A stretch of DNA of 64,000 nucleotides from Anaerolineaceae bacterium (lineage in GTDB: Bacteria; Chloroflexota; Anaerolineae; Aggregatilineales; Phototrophicaceae): positions 632,025 to 696,024 of the forward strand of contig JAPPOB010000007.1 of assembly GCA_028818375.1 (NCBI GenBank). The letters run 5' to 3'. Positions 35,303 to 44,272 of the stretch are shown here, in pieces. Numbering within the stretch: the stretch's first letter is position 1; every line of letters starts with the position of its first letter. The notes under the pieces are model-generated. The model had not been told where the DNA came from, did not search any database, and saw only the letters and a list, made by a program, of their open reading frames with translations. The position numbers and the translations under genes were made by a program.

Positions 35303-36012
35303 ATGACGACCGTGTGCTCGAATTGCACCGCCGGCGCGCCGTCTACGGTGCGCAGGGTCCAGCCGTCGTCGGCCTTGCGGATGTGCGGTTTGCCCGTGGT
35401 CAGGAAGGGCTCAAGCGTCAACACCATGCCTTCGCGCAGCTTGTCGCGCGCGCCGCGGTTGAAGAAGTGGGGTATGGCGTGCGGCGGCTCGTGCAGGCCG
35501 CGGCCCACGCCATGGCCGCCCAGTTCGCGAATGATGCGGTAGCCGGCGGGCCGCGTGACGCGCTCGACGGCCCTGCCGATCGCCGAGAGGCGCCGTCCCG
35601 CGCGCGCCGCGTCGATGGCGGCGTCCAGCGCCTGACGGCCCGTCGCCAGCATCCTGCGCCTGGCGTCGGAAACTGGCGGCACGCCAAAGCTGCTGCCCGT
35701 ATCCGCGTAATAGCCGTCCATTTCGGCCGAGACGTCGATGTTAACCAGGTCACCGGCCTGGATGAGGCGCCGCCCGGGGATGCCGTGGGCGGCCTCGTCG
35801 TTGATACTGATGCAGGTGTGGCCGGGGAAGTTGTAGGTCAGGATGGGCGCGGAACGCGCGCCCTGCTGCTGCAGAAAACGCGCGCCGATGGCGTCCAGCT
35901 CGGCGGTGCTCATGCCAACCTCAATGGCCGCGCCCATGTGCTGCAGCGTCAGGCCGACGATGCGGCCGATTCGCAGCAGGGCGGCCAGTTCCGCCTCGTT
36001 GCGGACAGTCAT
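35266..36012 (-). CDS. map: Methionine aminopeptidase, type I
   Basis: The 248-residue enzyme removes the initiator Met from nascent proteins. All landmarks of M24A are present: His76 (AAHG), metal ligands Asp93 and Asp104 (NIDVSAEMDGYYADTG), His167 (GGHGVGRGLHEPP), Glu201 (LEPF) and Glu232 (FEHT). There is no N-terminal zinc-finger extension. It lies 6 bp downstream of moaA. Its last 11 codons form part of the 59-bp direct repeat that bounds the island; the protein itself is complete. Confidence 0.94.
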   Translation of the reverse strand: MTVRNEAELAALLRIGRIVGLTLQHMGAAIEVGMSTAELDAIGARFLQQQGARSAPILTYNFPGHTCISINDEAAHGIPGRRLIQAGDLVNIDVSAEMDGYYADTGSSFGVPPVSDARRRMLATGRQALDAAIDAARAGRRLSAIGRAVERVTRPAGYRIIRELGGHGVGRGLHEPPHAIPHFFNRGARDKLREGMVLTLEPFLTTGKPHIRKADDGWTLRTVDGAPAVQFEHTVVITRGAPVLVTAI

Positions 36013-36018
36013 GCCGGT

Positions 36019-37026
36019 TCAGCCACCGATATGGTACATCTCCACCTTGTGCTCGCGCGGTTGCGCCAGCGCAAAGCGCTCTTCGGAATAGCGGTCCTCG
36101 CGCACACGCCAGGCGCCGCGCACGATGGCCTCCAGTTCGTCATCGCCGGCGCCGGCGCGCAGCGGCCCGCGCAGGTCGATGCCCTCACTGGCGAAAAGAC
36201 AGGTGAAGAGTCGCCCTTCCGGCGAAAGGCGCAGGCGGGTGCAGGCGCCGCAGAAGGGTTGGGTGACCGAAGTGATCAGGCCAATTTCACCGCCGCCGTC
36301 GCGGTAACGGAAACGACGCGCCACCTCGCCAGGGTAGTTGCGGCCCAGCGGCTCCAGCGGCAGTTCGGCGTCGATGCGGGCCACGATTTCTGCCGCCGGC
36401 ACGACGTCGTCCATGCGCCAGCCGTTCATCGTGCCCACGTCCATGTACTCGATGAAGCGGATGATGTGACCGTGCTCGCGGCCATAGCGCGCCAGATCGA
36501 CCAGGGTGTGGTCGTTGAGTCCGCGCTGCACCACGGCGTTGATCTTGATTGGGCCCAGGCCCGCCGCATCGGCGGCGCGAATGCCCTCCAGCACGCGCCC
36601 GACGCTGCCGCGTCCGCCGCTCATAAGTTTGAAAATGTCTTCATCGAGGGTGTCGAGGCTGACCGTCACGCGGCGCAGGCCGGCTTCCTTCAACGCCGGC
36701 GCGTGCTCCGCCAGATGCCAGGCGTTGGTGGTCATGGCGAAGTCCTCGACCGCGTCGTACTGCGCCAGCAGCCGCACCAGTTCCGTCAGACCGGGTCGCA
36801 CCAGCGGTTCGCCGCCCGTCAGGCGCAGCTTGAGTGCGCCGAGGCCCACGACAACGCCCACCAGACGCGTGATTTCCTCAAAATCCAGCAGCTCCCGGCG
36901 CGGCAGAAAGCGATAGCCCTCGCCGAAGACCTCGGCCGGCATGCAGTAGCCGCAACGGAAGTTGCAGCGGTCGGTGACCGAGATGCGCAGGTCGCGCAGG
37001 GGGCGGTTGAATCGGTCTTCAGGCAT
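36019..37026 (-). CDS. moaA: GTP 3',8-cyclase (molybdenum cofactor biosynthesis)
   Basis: The 335-residue radical-SAM enzyme makes the first pterin intermediate of molybdenum cofactor from GTP. The N-terminal cluster is Cys21, Cys25, Cys28 (CNFRCGYC); the C-terminal second cluster is FCGACTRLRLSPEGRLFTC; the chain ends in the essential Gly-Gly (YHIGG). The start ATG at 37024-37026 gives MPEDRFNRPLRDLRISVTDR, the usual N-terminus; an upstream in-frame ATG would add 46 atypical residues. No other moa genes are nearby. It is divergent from the kinase-like gene. Confidence 0.95.
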   Translation of the reverse strand: MPEDRFNRPLRDLRISVTDRCNFRCGYCMPAEVFGEGYRFLPRRELLDFEEITRLVGVVVGLGALKLRLTGGEPLVRPGLTELVRLLAQYDAVEDFAMTTNAWHLAEHAPALKEAGLRRVTVSLDTLDEDIFKLMSGGRGSVGRVLEGIRAADAAGLGPIKINAVVQRGLNDHTLVDLARYGREHGHIIRFIEYMDVGTMNGWRMDDVVPAAEIVARIDAELPLEPLGRNYPGEVARRFRYRDGGGEIGLITSVTQPFCGACTRLRLSPEGRLFTCLFASEGIDLRGPLRAGAGDDELEAIVRGAWRVREDRYSEERFALAQPREHKVEMYHIGG

Positions 37027-37114
37027 GAACAGGCCGGCTGTTTTCGGGTACAGTGACCATTTCAGTCTACAGGTTGGCGGGGGGTCTGGCAAGGCGGCCA
37101 CCCGCGGGACGGAC

Positions 37115-38077
37115 ATGCTCAGCGAGCCCGCATTATCGCATGACCGCATTGGCGAGGCCGTCAAACGCCTGTGGGAGCGGCAGGTTGTGACGCTGGCGTT
37201 TTTGCCACCGGGTGGCGAGTGTTCCTGGGGTTACCGGCTGAACACGGCCGCCGGCGAGTGCCTGTTCCTCAAGCTGTCGCAGCCGCGCGTCTGCGGCTCA
37301 GCGCTTTGCGAGCAGAACCTGGCCGCCGCCGACAGTCTGTCGCGCGCTCTCGGCGCGGAGCGCATCGTCAGCGCCTGGCGTTCCCGCCGGGGACGCTTTC
37401 TGGAAACCATCGACGCGTATCAGGCGCGGCTGCAGCCCTGGGTGGAAGGCGTGGCCTTCATGGACCTCCCCGACGGGCCGGATAGCGGGCAGCAACGCAG
37501 GCTGGGCGACCTGGTGGCGGACATCCACAGTTTCAGACTGGCGCAGCGGCCGCTGGACGAGGACTACCCGGCGGCCGAGATTCGTGACTGGCCGCAACTG
37601 CTGAAAGCGCTGGACGCGCCGGCGACGGAGCGGAGCCCGACGCAACTGGCGCTGGCGGACCTGCTGCGGGAGGCGCAACCGCGCATGGCGCGCTGGATCG
37701 AGGCCTGGCATGATCTTGTGGGTCGCGTGCGTGCGGCGGGGCATCCCTGCGTCTTTTGCCATGGCGATCCCTCCGGCGGCAACGTCCTGGTCAGGCCGGA
37801 CGGCAGCCTGGCGCTGGTCGACCTGGACGCGCCCGCCTGGGCGCCGCGCGAGCGCGATCTCTTTCATTTGCGTCTGTGGCCCGCCGCGCTGGAGGCGTAT
37901 CATCGTCGCGTTCCGGACGTCGAGGTGGACGCCGTCTTGCTGCGTCTTTACCAGCTGGCGTGGGACATCGGCGAGGTGGTGGACTATGGCTGGCGCGCCT
38001 TGCTGACGCAGCAGAGCGTAGCGCAGCAGCGGCACGACCTGCGCGAGTTGCGCCGGCACCTTGAGGAGGCCATTTGA
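37115..38077 (+). CDS. APH/choline kinase-like phosphotransferase
   Basis: The 320-residue protein has the aminoglycoside-phosphotransferase fold: a nucleotide lobe with YRLNTAAGECLFLKLSQP carrying the Lys, Brenner's motif HGDPSGGN (His216-Asn223), and the metal Asp236 in LVDLDAP. Family members phosphorylate small alcohols, such as homoserine, choline, methylthioribose and aminoglycosides. With a threonine-synthase-like gene directly after it (TTGA overlap), a homoserine-kinase role is attractive but unproven. The start is ATG at 37115; the open frame extends upstream into moaA antisense and is not used. Confidence 0.82.
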   Translation: MLSEPALSHDRIGEAVKRLWERQVVTLAFLPPGGECSWGYRLNTAAGECLFLKLSQPRVCGSALCEQNLAAADSLSRALGAERIVSAWRSRRGRFLETIDAYQARLQPWVEGVAFMDLPDGPDSGQQRRLGDLVADIHSFRLAQRPLDEDYPAAEIRDWPQLLKALDAPATERSPTQLALADLLREAQPRMARWIEAWHDLVGRVRAAGHPCVFCHGDPSGGNVLVRPDGSLALVDLDAPAWAPRERDLFHLRLWPAALEAYHRRVPDVEVDAVLLRLYQLAWDIGEVVDYGWRALLTQQSVAQQRHDLRELRRHLEEAI

Positions 38078-39144
38078 GACCCGAACTGGTTTGCGAGGAC
38101 TGCGGGGCGGTCCGTGGCGCGCTGGACTGGCGCTGCGAGGGCGCGCGCCTGCGCATCGCCAACCTGCCGCGCTACGACCCCGCCGCTTGCGACAGCCAGG
38201 AGTCAGGCCTGTGGCGTTACGCAGCCATGCTGCCTGCGAGCCGTCGCGTTTCCCTGGGGGCGGGCGGCACGCCGCTGGTTCCCGTGCGACTCGATGCCCA
38301 CGCCTTCCAGGCCAAGCTGGAATACTGCAACCCGACCGGCTCCTTCAAGGACCGCGGCACGGAAGTCATGGTCAATCACTTCATCGCCAATGGCGTCGAC
38401 GAGGTCGTCGAGGACTCCTCGGGCAACGCCGGCGCCTCGCTGGCGGCCTGTGTGGCGGCGGCCGGCATCCGCGCGCGCATCTTCGCGCCCGCCGACGCGC
38501 CCGCTGCCAAACTGGCGCACATCCGCGCCTACGGCGCCGACCTGGTGACCGTGCCCGGTCCGCGCCAGGCGGCCGCCGACGCCTGTCTGGCCGCAACGGC
38601 GACGGCGGTCTACGCCAGCCACGCCTGGAGTCCCTTCTTCGTCGCCGGTCAGATGACCTGCGCCTGGGAGATCTTCGAGCAGGGCGGCGCGCCCGACGTG
38701 GTGCTCTGCTGCGCGGGCCACGGCGGGCTCTTCACCGGTCTGGCGCGCGGCTTCGCGGCGCTGAAGGACGCCGCTCTGATCGATCGGCTGCCGCGGATGG
38801 TGGTCGCCCAGGCGGCGGCCTGCGACCCGCTGGTGCGCGCCTGGGAGAGCGACCTCGACGAGGCGCCGGCCGTTTCGCCGACAGCCGGTGTCGCGGACGG
38901 CATTTCGGTGGCGCGGCCGGTGCATGGCGCGGAGATCCTGCGCGCGCTGCGCGAAACCGATGGCGCTGCGCTGCGCGTCAGTGATGGTGAGATTCTGGCC
39001 GCGCAGAAACGTTTGTGGCGTAAGGGACTGTTGGTGGAGCCGACCAGCGCCGTTCCGGTGGCGGCGCTGTTGAGCGGGCAGTTGCCTCTGGAAGGCCGCA
39101 TCGTCATCCCGCTGACCGGCAGTGGCCTCAAGTTGCTGACGTGA
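38074..39144 (+). CDS. Threonine synthase-like PLP-dependent lyase
   Basis: The 356-residue fold-type II enzyme starts with a short zinc-ribbon remnant (CEDCGAVRGALDWRC), then GGTPLVPV, NPTGSFKDRG with Lys92 as PLP lysine, and SSGNAGASLAA for the carboxylate loop. These fit threonine synthase, which converts O-phosphohomoserine to threonine. It is somewhat shorter than many threonine synthases. It starts at TTG overlapping the previous stop (TTGA), so it is coupled to the kinase-like gene and the pair may do homoserine to threonine. Related lyases (cysteate synthase, diaminopropionate lyase) are not excluded. Confidence 0.84.
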   Translation: MRPELVCEDCGAVRGALDWRCEGARLRIANLPRYDPAACDSQESGLWRYAAMLPASRRVSLGAGGTPLVPVRLDAHAFQAKLEYCNPTGSFKDRGTEVMVNHFIANGVDEVVEDSSGNAGASLAACVAAAGIRARIFAPADAPAAKLAHIRAYGADLVTVPGPRQAAADACLAATATAVYASHAWSPFFVAGQMTCAWEIFEQGGAPDVVLCCAGHGGLFTGLARGFAALKDAALIDRLPRMVVAQAAACDPLVRAWESDLDEAPAVSPTAGVADGISVARPVHGAEILRALRETDGAALRVSDGEILAAQKRLWRKGLLVEPTSAVPVAALLSGQLPLEGRIVIPLTGSGLKLLT

Positions 39145-40916
39145 ACAGGGCAGGTCTACCGTCCATACGCAGGCACTGGTTTGCGGCCTGCCTCTTCTAT
39201 CTGGCTTGCGCCGTGGCGATCACCTGGCCGCTGGTCTCCCGCATGGACACCCATCTGGCCGGTATTGAGTTCAGGGACAGCGCCGAGCGGGCGCATCATG
39301 TCTGGTGGCTGGTCCATGCGCTGCGAACAGGTCAACCCTTGTTTTGGCTGCCCAATCTGGGCTGGCCGGATGGCATGGCGGGCATCACCCTTGTGGGTCA
39401 TCCGCTGCAGCACATACCGGCAGCGTTACTGGCGCTGTTTCTGCCCCTGCTGATAGCCGACAACCTGGCGCTGCTCTTGCAGATCGCGTTGATGGGTCTT
39501 GCCATGTATGCCCTGGGCCTGCATCTGGCCCGCGGCTGCCGTATTGCCGCCCTGGTCGGTGGCCTGGTGTTTATGGCAGCGCCGACCTTTCAGGCGCATT
39601 TGGGCGACGGTCACAACGTTCATCATTCGCTGGCCTTCGCCCCGCTCTTTGTGTTGGCGCTGCTGCGCATGAAGAGCGCAACGGGTCGATCGCGCCGGCG
39701 CTGGTTTGTCGCCGGATCCCTGAGTTTCGCGCTTGTCAGCGGCGGCCATGCGCTGAATGCCATTCACATGACGATGCCACTGGCATTCGTGTTGTTTCTG
39801 CAGGGCTTGCTGCGGCGGGACTGGCGCGGTCTTTTGCAACTCGTGCTGGTTTGCCTTTCAGGAGCAGTCGTGCAATTCCTGATCCTTCTTCCCGTCATTG
39901 GCGAAACATTGGGGCATCAGGCTTACACCGGCGCAGGTGGCGACATGAGGTTCAGTCTGGACCTGCTCGGCATTGTGACTCCATCCCATTTCCATCCACT
40001 GTACGGCCATCTGGAACACGCGCTACCGGTGCTCGGTTCCCGACCCGCGGAGCGCTCGGCCTGGGTCGGGTTCATTCCTGGCGCGCTGACCCTGGCGGCG
40101 CTGGCGCATGGGCGCGGCCGCCTGTGGCTGGGACTGGCGCTGATTTCCTGGGTGCTCGCGCTGGGGCCGTTTCTGAAACTTCTGGGCGAACCCCTGACCG
40201 TCCTCGTGGATGGTCGCTCCAGCTATGTGACCATGCCCCAGGTTCTCTTCGAGAGTCTGCCCGTTCTAAACATTGAACGAACACCAGGGCGCTTCACTTA
40301 TCCTCTTGCGCTGGCGGTGGCCTGCCTCGCCACACTGGGTATGGCGTTGCCGCCGTCCAGGCGGTGGTTGCAGGGACGTCGTCGAAGACTTGTGGCAACG
40401 ACAGTCTTGCTCATCCTGATCCTGTTTGATTACCAATGGTACTGGCCCTTGCCAACCTTCGACGCGACTGTCCCGGCGGAGATTGCCGCGCTGGGCCAGC
40501 GGCCGGGTTTGCGCGCCGTATTGAATATTCTAGGGCAGTATCGGGATCAGCGCAATGCGGCCATGTGGTTGCAAACGGCGCACGGGTTGCCAATCCTGGG
40601 CGGTCAAGTGACTCGTCACTCGCCTGTCAACCCGGCGCGCTTGCTCTTGCTGCGGGAGACGCTTGACCCGGCGCTGCTGCAAGTGGCGGGCGCCGATATC
40701 GTGATCCTGCACCTGCGCTACGCTTCGCAAGAGCAACATGCACTGGCTGATGCCAGGCTGGGGCTGCCGATCTACCTGGACGAAGACTACGCTGTTTACG
40801 AGACGCCCGCACGGATGCTGCGCCAGTTAGGTTCGTCCCACCGGCAGCGACACAGCGATTTAGGGGATCAACCCGTGTGCCGCTGTATTCCCCGCAGACG
40901 GGCTGGCTGGATGTAA
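39141..40916 (+). CDS. Multi-spanning membrane glycosyltransferase-like protein, main part (probable frameshift at 3' end)
   Basis: 591 codons with about 11 membrane helices. The protein resembles large GT-C-like (GT39/PMT-type) membrane proteins: an acidic/His first periplasmic loop after WPLVSRMDTHLAGIEFRDS, then GHPLQHIPAALLALFLPLL and TPGRFTYPLALAVACL. Starting at GTG overlapping the previous stop (GTGA). Homology-like content ends near YAVYETPA (about codon 555); the last 36 codons are basic and unlike a membrane protein tail. The following frame continues with a beta-sandwich typical of this family, so a frameshift between about 40810 and 40876 is likely. Confidence 0.68.
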   Translation: MNRAGLPSIRRHWFAACLFYLACAVAITWPLVSRMDTHLAGIEFRDSAERAHHVWWLVHALRTGQPLFWLPNLGWPDGMAGITLVGHPLQHIPAALLALFLPLLIADNLALLLQIALMGLAMYALGLHLARGCRIAALVGGLVFMAAPTFQAHLGDGHNVHHSLAFAPLFVLALLRMKSATGRSRRRWFVAGSLSFALVSGGHALNAIHMTMPLAFVLFLQGLLRRDWRGLLQLVLVCLSGAVVQFLILLPVIGETLGHQAYTGAGGDMRFSLDLLGIVTPSHFHPLYGHLEHALPVLGSRPAERSAWVGFIPGALTLAALAHGRGRLWLGLALISWVLALGPFLKLLGEPLTVLVDGRSSYVTMPQVLFESLPVLNIERTPGRFTYPLALAVACLATLGMALPPSRRWLQGRRRRLVATTVLLILILFDYQWYWPLPTFDATVPAEIAALGQRPGLRAVLNILGQYRDQRNAAMWLQTAHGLPILGGQVTRHSPVNPARLLLLRETLDPALLQVAGADIVILHLRYASQEQHALADARLGLPIYLDEDYAVYETPARMLRQLGSSHRQRHSDLGDQPVCRCIPRRRAGWM

Positions 40917-41539
40917 GCGCGGACCAGGTGGAAGGCTATCGTGATCTGCAGGTGCTGCTGGACTCTACCCCCTTTAAGCGTTGGTCTTCCTTTCGGGGGA
41001 ATCCCCGGACCAGGATCGTCAGTCTGCCCTTGCAGGCGGAAGGCTGGCACATGTTAACGGTCCGGGCGGTTCCGGCATGCAACATCGTACCGGACCCCGT
41101 GCTGGATTGTCCGAGAGTGGAACTGAACAATTTCAGACTGGAAGTGGTTCCCGCTCCGTTTGTTCAGGCCAGGTTTGACGAGGGTGTCGAACTGCGGGCC
41201 GCGTCCATACCAGCCAGGGCTTTTGCCGGTGAGGATCTGACAGTCAGGATGCACTGGGACGTGGCCCAGGGCAGGGACAGTTTTGATGTCCGATTTATTC
41301 ATGTGCTGGACGACAATGGTCAGATGGTCGCCCAGTCAGACGAAACCCTTGGCTCCCTGCCGGCGGGAGACCAGATCGCAGACCGGGCCATCCTGCCCTT
41401 GCCCGCCAGTCTGCCGCCGGGCGAGTACAGCGTCTGGCTGGGCTGGTACCGCTACCCGGAAATCAGGCGACTGTCACTGATTGGGCCTGACGGACCGCAA
41501 GGCAGTGTCTTTCCGCTGGGCGTCGTCCGCGTCGAATGA
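40877..41539 (+). CDS. C-terminal beta-sandwich domain of the same glycosyltransferase-like protein, displaced frame
   Basis: The 220-codon open segment begins at GTG inside the end of the previous frame. The stretch VRFIHVLDDNGQMVAQSDE, then LPPGEYSVWLGWYRYPE, is the beta-rich C-terminal domain commonly seen at the end of Chloroflexota-type membrane glycosyltransferases. There is no signal peptide, membrane helix or good ribosome site of its own. The open frame extends upstream of the GTG without a stop, as expected for a frameshift. It is most likely the end of the gene at 39141 rather than an independent protein. Confidence 0.6.
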   Translation: MPLYSPQTGWLDVSADQVEGYRDLQVLLDSTPFKRWSSFRGNPRTRIVSLPLQAEGWHMLTVRAVPACNIVPDPVLDCPRVELNNFRLEVVPAPFVQARFDEGVELRAASIPARAFAGEDLTVRMHWDVAQGRDSFDVRFIHVLDDNGQMVAQSDETLGSLPAGDQIADRAILPLPASLPPGEYSVWLGWYRYPEIRRLSLIGPDGPQGSVFPLGVVRVE

Positions 41540-41812
41540 TTATTCCTGGTCCGCGCCTTCATACACCTGGCGCTGCAGTTCCTGCATCTCGCCGGGATCC
41601 TCGCCCTCAAGCACCGAGAGCATGTCGCCGCTGGACATGGATGCATAGTCGCGCCCGCCGCGGGCGACGCCGACCGCGCCGATCAGCCGCGTGAGCGCGT
41701 CGCTGCCGCAGTGCGGGCAGACCGGTGTGGCCGCGGCGTAGTCCGCGATGCGGCGCCAGCGCAGCAGCAGGCGCCGGTCGCAGTCTTCGCAGTGAAAATC
41801 GTAGTCTGGCAC
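41540..41812 (-). CDS. FmdB-type zinc-ribbon protein
   Basis: The 90-residue protein has the FmdB/CxxC regulatory-protein zinc ribbon: YDFHCEDCDRR, then PVCPHCGSD, four cysteines in two CxxC pairs within residues 8-38. The C-terminal half is acidic and rich in Glu/Gln. Family members are small proteins linked to regulation; precise function is unknown. It converges with the preceding frame without any spacer. Confidence 0.8.
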   Translation of the reverse strand: MPDYDFHCEDCDRRLLLRWRRIADYAAATPVCPHCGSDALTRLIGAVGVARGGRDYASMSSGDMLSVLEGEDPGEMQELQRQVYEGADQE

Positions 41813-41917
41813 GGGTCTCCCCAGGAGAATGTGAGTGGGTGCTGAGCAACTCCTGCCAGAATACCGCGAAACGGGCGTGACCGGCGTATACTGGTCATCA
41901 GGCTTGCGGGAGCATCA

Positions 41918-42772
41918 ATGCGCGACCATCCCAAACCGGAGCGTGACCGGCACCCGCTGGAGTGGCGCAACCCGCCCTCCACGGTAACGGTATCGCCGCG
42001 CCGGCCGCCGCCGCGACAGCCGGGTCTGCGCCTGCCGCTGACGCCGCCGCGCCTGACCCTGGCGCTGCTGGCCATTAATGTCGCCGTGTTCGCGCTGGGT
42101 ACGCTGCTGCCCTTTGCCGGACGGCAGTTTTTCCTCGCCGGCGCCAGCCGCAGTTACGAGGTGCTGGTGCAGGGCGAGGTGCAACGGCTCTTCACGGCCA
42201 TGTTCCTGCACGCCAGCCTGATGCATCTGTTCTTCAACATGTACGCGCTTTACATCATCGGGCGGGGCGTGGAAGGTCTCTTCGGCCACGCGCGCTTCCT
42301 GCTCATTTACCTGCTGGGCGGGCTGACCGGCTCGCTGCTGAGCGTGGCGCTGGGCTCGACCAACCCCTGGACGGGCGTGCCCTCGGTGGGCGCGTCGGGC
42401 GCGGTCTTCGCCATATTCGGCGCGGAAATGGTCTGGCTCTACCGTCATCGACGTCTGCCGGGCGTGGCGGCCCGACGCCAGTTGCGCAGCCTGCTGATGG
42501 TGCTGGGCCTGAACCTGGCGATTGGCCTGCTCAGTTCAACCGGCGCCGGCGCCATGCGCATCGACAACTGGGCCCACCTGGGCGGCCTGGCGGGCGGCCT
42601 GGCTCTGGCCTGGGCCATCGGCCCGGTCTATCGGCCGCAGCCGCACCCCACGCTGGTCGGCGTGTTTCAGTTGCGGGACGGGAACCCCTTCAGTTCCGGC
42701 TGGTGGCTGGCTTTACTCTACGCCATCGCCTACGTTGCCCTGGTCGTCGTGCTGGTGACCCTCGTCAACTGA
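41918..42772 (+). CDS. Rhomboid family intramembrane serine protease
   Basis: The 284-residue protein has a Pro/Arg-rich cytoplasmic N-terminus (about 45 residues) and seven helices. Rhomboid catalytic residues are visible: Ser160 (GASGAVFAIFG), His220 (DNWAHLGGLAGG) and the oxyanion Asn107 (HLFFNMYAL). It cuts within the membrane at helix-breaking sites in substrates. TATACT at 41887-41892 may be its -10 box. Its last 60 bp overlap the convergent DUF2304-like gene. Confidence 0.92.
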   Translation: MRDHPKPERDRHPLEWRNPPSTVTVSPRRPPPRQPGLRLPLTPPRLTLALLAINVAVFALGTLLPFAGRQFFLAGASRSYEVLVQGEVQRLFTAMFLHASLMHLFFNMYALYIIGRGVEGLFGHARFLLIYLLGGLTGSLLSVALGSTNPWTGVPSVGASGAVFAIFGAEMVWLYRHRRLPGVAARRQLRSLLMVLGLNLAIGLLSSTGAGAMRIDNWAHLGGLAGGLALAWAIGPVYRPQPHPTLVGVFQLRDGNPFSSGWWLALLYAIAYVALVVVLVTLVN

Positions 42773-43114
42773 GCCCCTCTGCTCAAGATCGTGGCGCAAC
42801 AGGGCGAGTTGCTGGGCCAGTTCGCGGTTTTGCTGCGTCAGACGCGTCAGGATGATCGAGAAATGTAGCAGAATGGCCAGCACGAAGAGCAGGGCCACCA
42901 GAAAGAGCGCGCTTGGCGGGTAAAAGATGCCGGTCAGTTGTGCCAGGGTATCCAGCAACGGACGCGAGAGACTGAGCAGCAGCAGGACGGCGCCAGTCGC
43001 CAGCCAGAGCAGCGCGTACTCCTCGCGCAGGTGACGGCGCCGCACCAGTTCCAGCACCAGCAGCAGGGCGCCGATCGAGCCAAGGGCCCCTGCGAGGGTC
43101 GTGCGGTCCGGCAT
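42713..43114 (-). CDS. DUF2304-family small membrane protein
   Basis: The 133-residue protein has three helices (residues about 8-25, 33-50, 68-92) and a short coiled-coil tail LTQQNRELAQQLALLRHDLEQ, cut here at its centre. REEYALLWLATGAVLLLLS is characteristic of DUF2304 proteins, which often lie beside glycosyltransferase genes; function unknown. The gene overlaps the rhomboid 3' end by 60 bp in opposite orientation, and its last 20 codons are read in that overlap. Confidence 0.72.
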   Translation of the reverse strand: MPDRTTLAGALGSIGALLLVLELVRRRHLREEYALLWLATGAVLLLLSLSRPLLDTLAQLTGIFYPPSALFLVALLFVLAILLHFSIILTRLTQQNRELAQQLALLRHDLEQRGSVDEGHQHDDQGNVGDGVE

Positions 43115-43131
43115 GGCGCTCTCCCGTTAAA

Positions 43132-43935
43132 TCAGTCGCGACGCCAGAGCAGAGGGTTCTGCGCGTCCTCGTCGAGCAGGTCGCCGACCTGCAGGCGTTC
43201 GAACATGTCCGGCGGCAGGATGTTCTGCTGGCCGTTAAAGGTGCTGCCATCGGGCATGTAGGCGCAGGTCATGGCGCGGCGCCAGCCCGGCGTCATGTTG
43301 GCCGCGGCGCCGTGGGCGCAAAGTCCGTTGTGGAAAGAACAGGAGCCGGCGCGCATCGGCGCGGCCACTGACTCAACCTTCGCCCACTGCGGATAGACGC
43401 GGATGAGGCCGCCCTGGTTTTGGCCGATGCTGACGTTGTCGAATGTGGCGGTCTTGTGCGTGCCCGGCAGAAAGTAGAGGCAGCCGTTGTCGCGCGTGGA
43501 ATCGTCGAGCGCGACCCAGAGGCTGATCGCCTGGCGCGAGGTAAAGGACCAGTAGGGCACGTCGAGGTGCCAGGCGGTGGGGTTGCCCCAGGGCGGTTTA
43601 ATCAGCGCCTGGTCGTGCCAGATGCGCATGCCGTCGGCGCCGGCGAGCAGGGTCGCCATGCGCCCGATGCGCTCGTCGAACATCAGCTTGCGCATCCCCT
43701 CATGGTCGGTCCAGAGGTTGATGCGCTGGATGAAGACGTTGCTGTAGTAGGTGTCGCCGGTATCGCGCCAGCGCTCACCGGCGTCCGCCAGCTTGCGACC
43801 CTCGCGCTGTTCGACCGCCTCGTCGACGCAGCGGCGCCACTCCTCCAGCTCCTCCGGCGAGAGGAAGTCCTCAATGATGATGAAGCCGTTTTCCTGGTAG
43901 AAATCGATCTGTTCCTGGCTGATGGCATCGCGCAT
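43132..43935 (-). CDS. Phytanoyl-CoA dioxygenase (PhyH) family protein
   Basis: The 267-residue Fe(II)/2-oxoglutarate dioxygenase has the facial triad His123 and Asp125 (AWHLDVPYWS) plus His208 (NGLCAHGAAAN), with 2-oxoglutarate-binding Arg near 219-220 (GWRRAMTCAY). The N-terminal FYQENGFIIIEDFLSPEEL is typical of PhyH proteins. Members hydroxylate diverse substrates, including ectoine (EctD) and fatty-acyl groups; nothing here fixes the substrate. It is transcribed away from the prfA operon across a 100-bp spacer. Confidence 0.9.
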   Translation of the reverse strand: MRDAISQEQIDFYQENGFIIIEDFLSPEELEEWRRCVDEAVEQREGRKLADAGERWRDTGDTYYSNVFIQRINLWTDHEGMRKLMFDERIGRMATLLAGADGMRIWHDQALIKPPWGNPTAWHLDVPYWSFTSRQAISLWVALDDSTRDNGCLYFLPGTHKTATFDNVSIGQNQGGLIRVYPQWAKVESVAAPMRAGSCSFHNGLCAHGAAANMTPGWRRAMTCAYMPDGSTFNGQQNILPPDMFERLQVGDLLDEDAQNPLLWRRD

Positions 43936-44035
43936 GGAGACTCTCCTTCAAACAGTCGCGCAGGACCGGGGACACTGTACCCCATAGGGTCACCATGCTA
44001 CCATAACGCCCCTGCCACCACAGGAGGAGGGGGTC

Positions 44036-44272
44036 ATGCGGTTCGTCATCAGACCACCGTGGGACGATGAGGAAGCGTACTGCCGGTTCAGCAGCGGCCA
44101 CGGGATTTGCTTCATGCTGCCCGCCAGGGACGCGGCTGATGTCGAGAGTTTCATGAGTGATCCGGAAACGACCGTTCACCTGGAGGTAGATGGCCAGGAG
44201 ATCAGCGAGCGAATGAACCTGGAGCAGTGGCGCAAGTTCGCGAAGTTGCGTGGATTTGTCCAGGAAGCATGA
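44036..44272 (+). CDS. Small conserved-looking protein ahead of prfA
   Basis: The 78-residue product (MRFVIRPPWDDEEAYCRFSS at the N-terminus) has no motif I recognise. It is preceded by a very strong GGAGGAGGGGG site, and its stop codon overlaps the prfA ATG (ATGA), so it seems real and translationally coupled to release factor 1. Composition is acidic and soluble, with no signal peptide. Function unknown. Confidence 0.6.
   Translation: MRFVIRPPWDDEEAYCRFSSGHGICFMLPARDAADVESFMSDPETTVHLEVDGQEISERMNLEQWRKFAKLRGFVQEA

Noticed and set aside
35155-37056. 633-codon open frame on the plus strand
   Set aside because: Antisense to map and moaA, with no recognisable motif.
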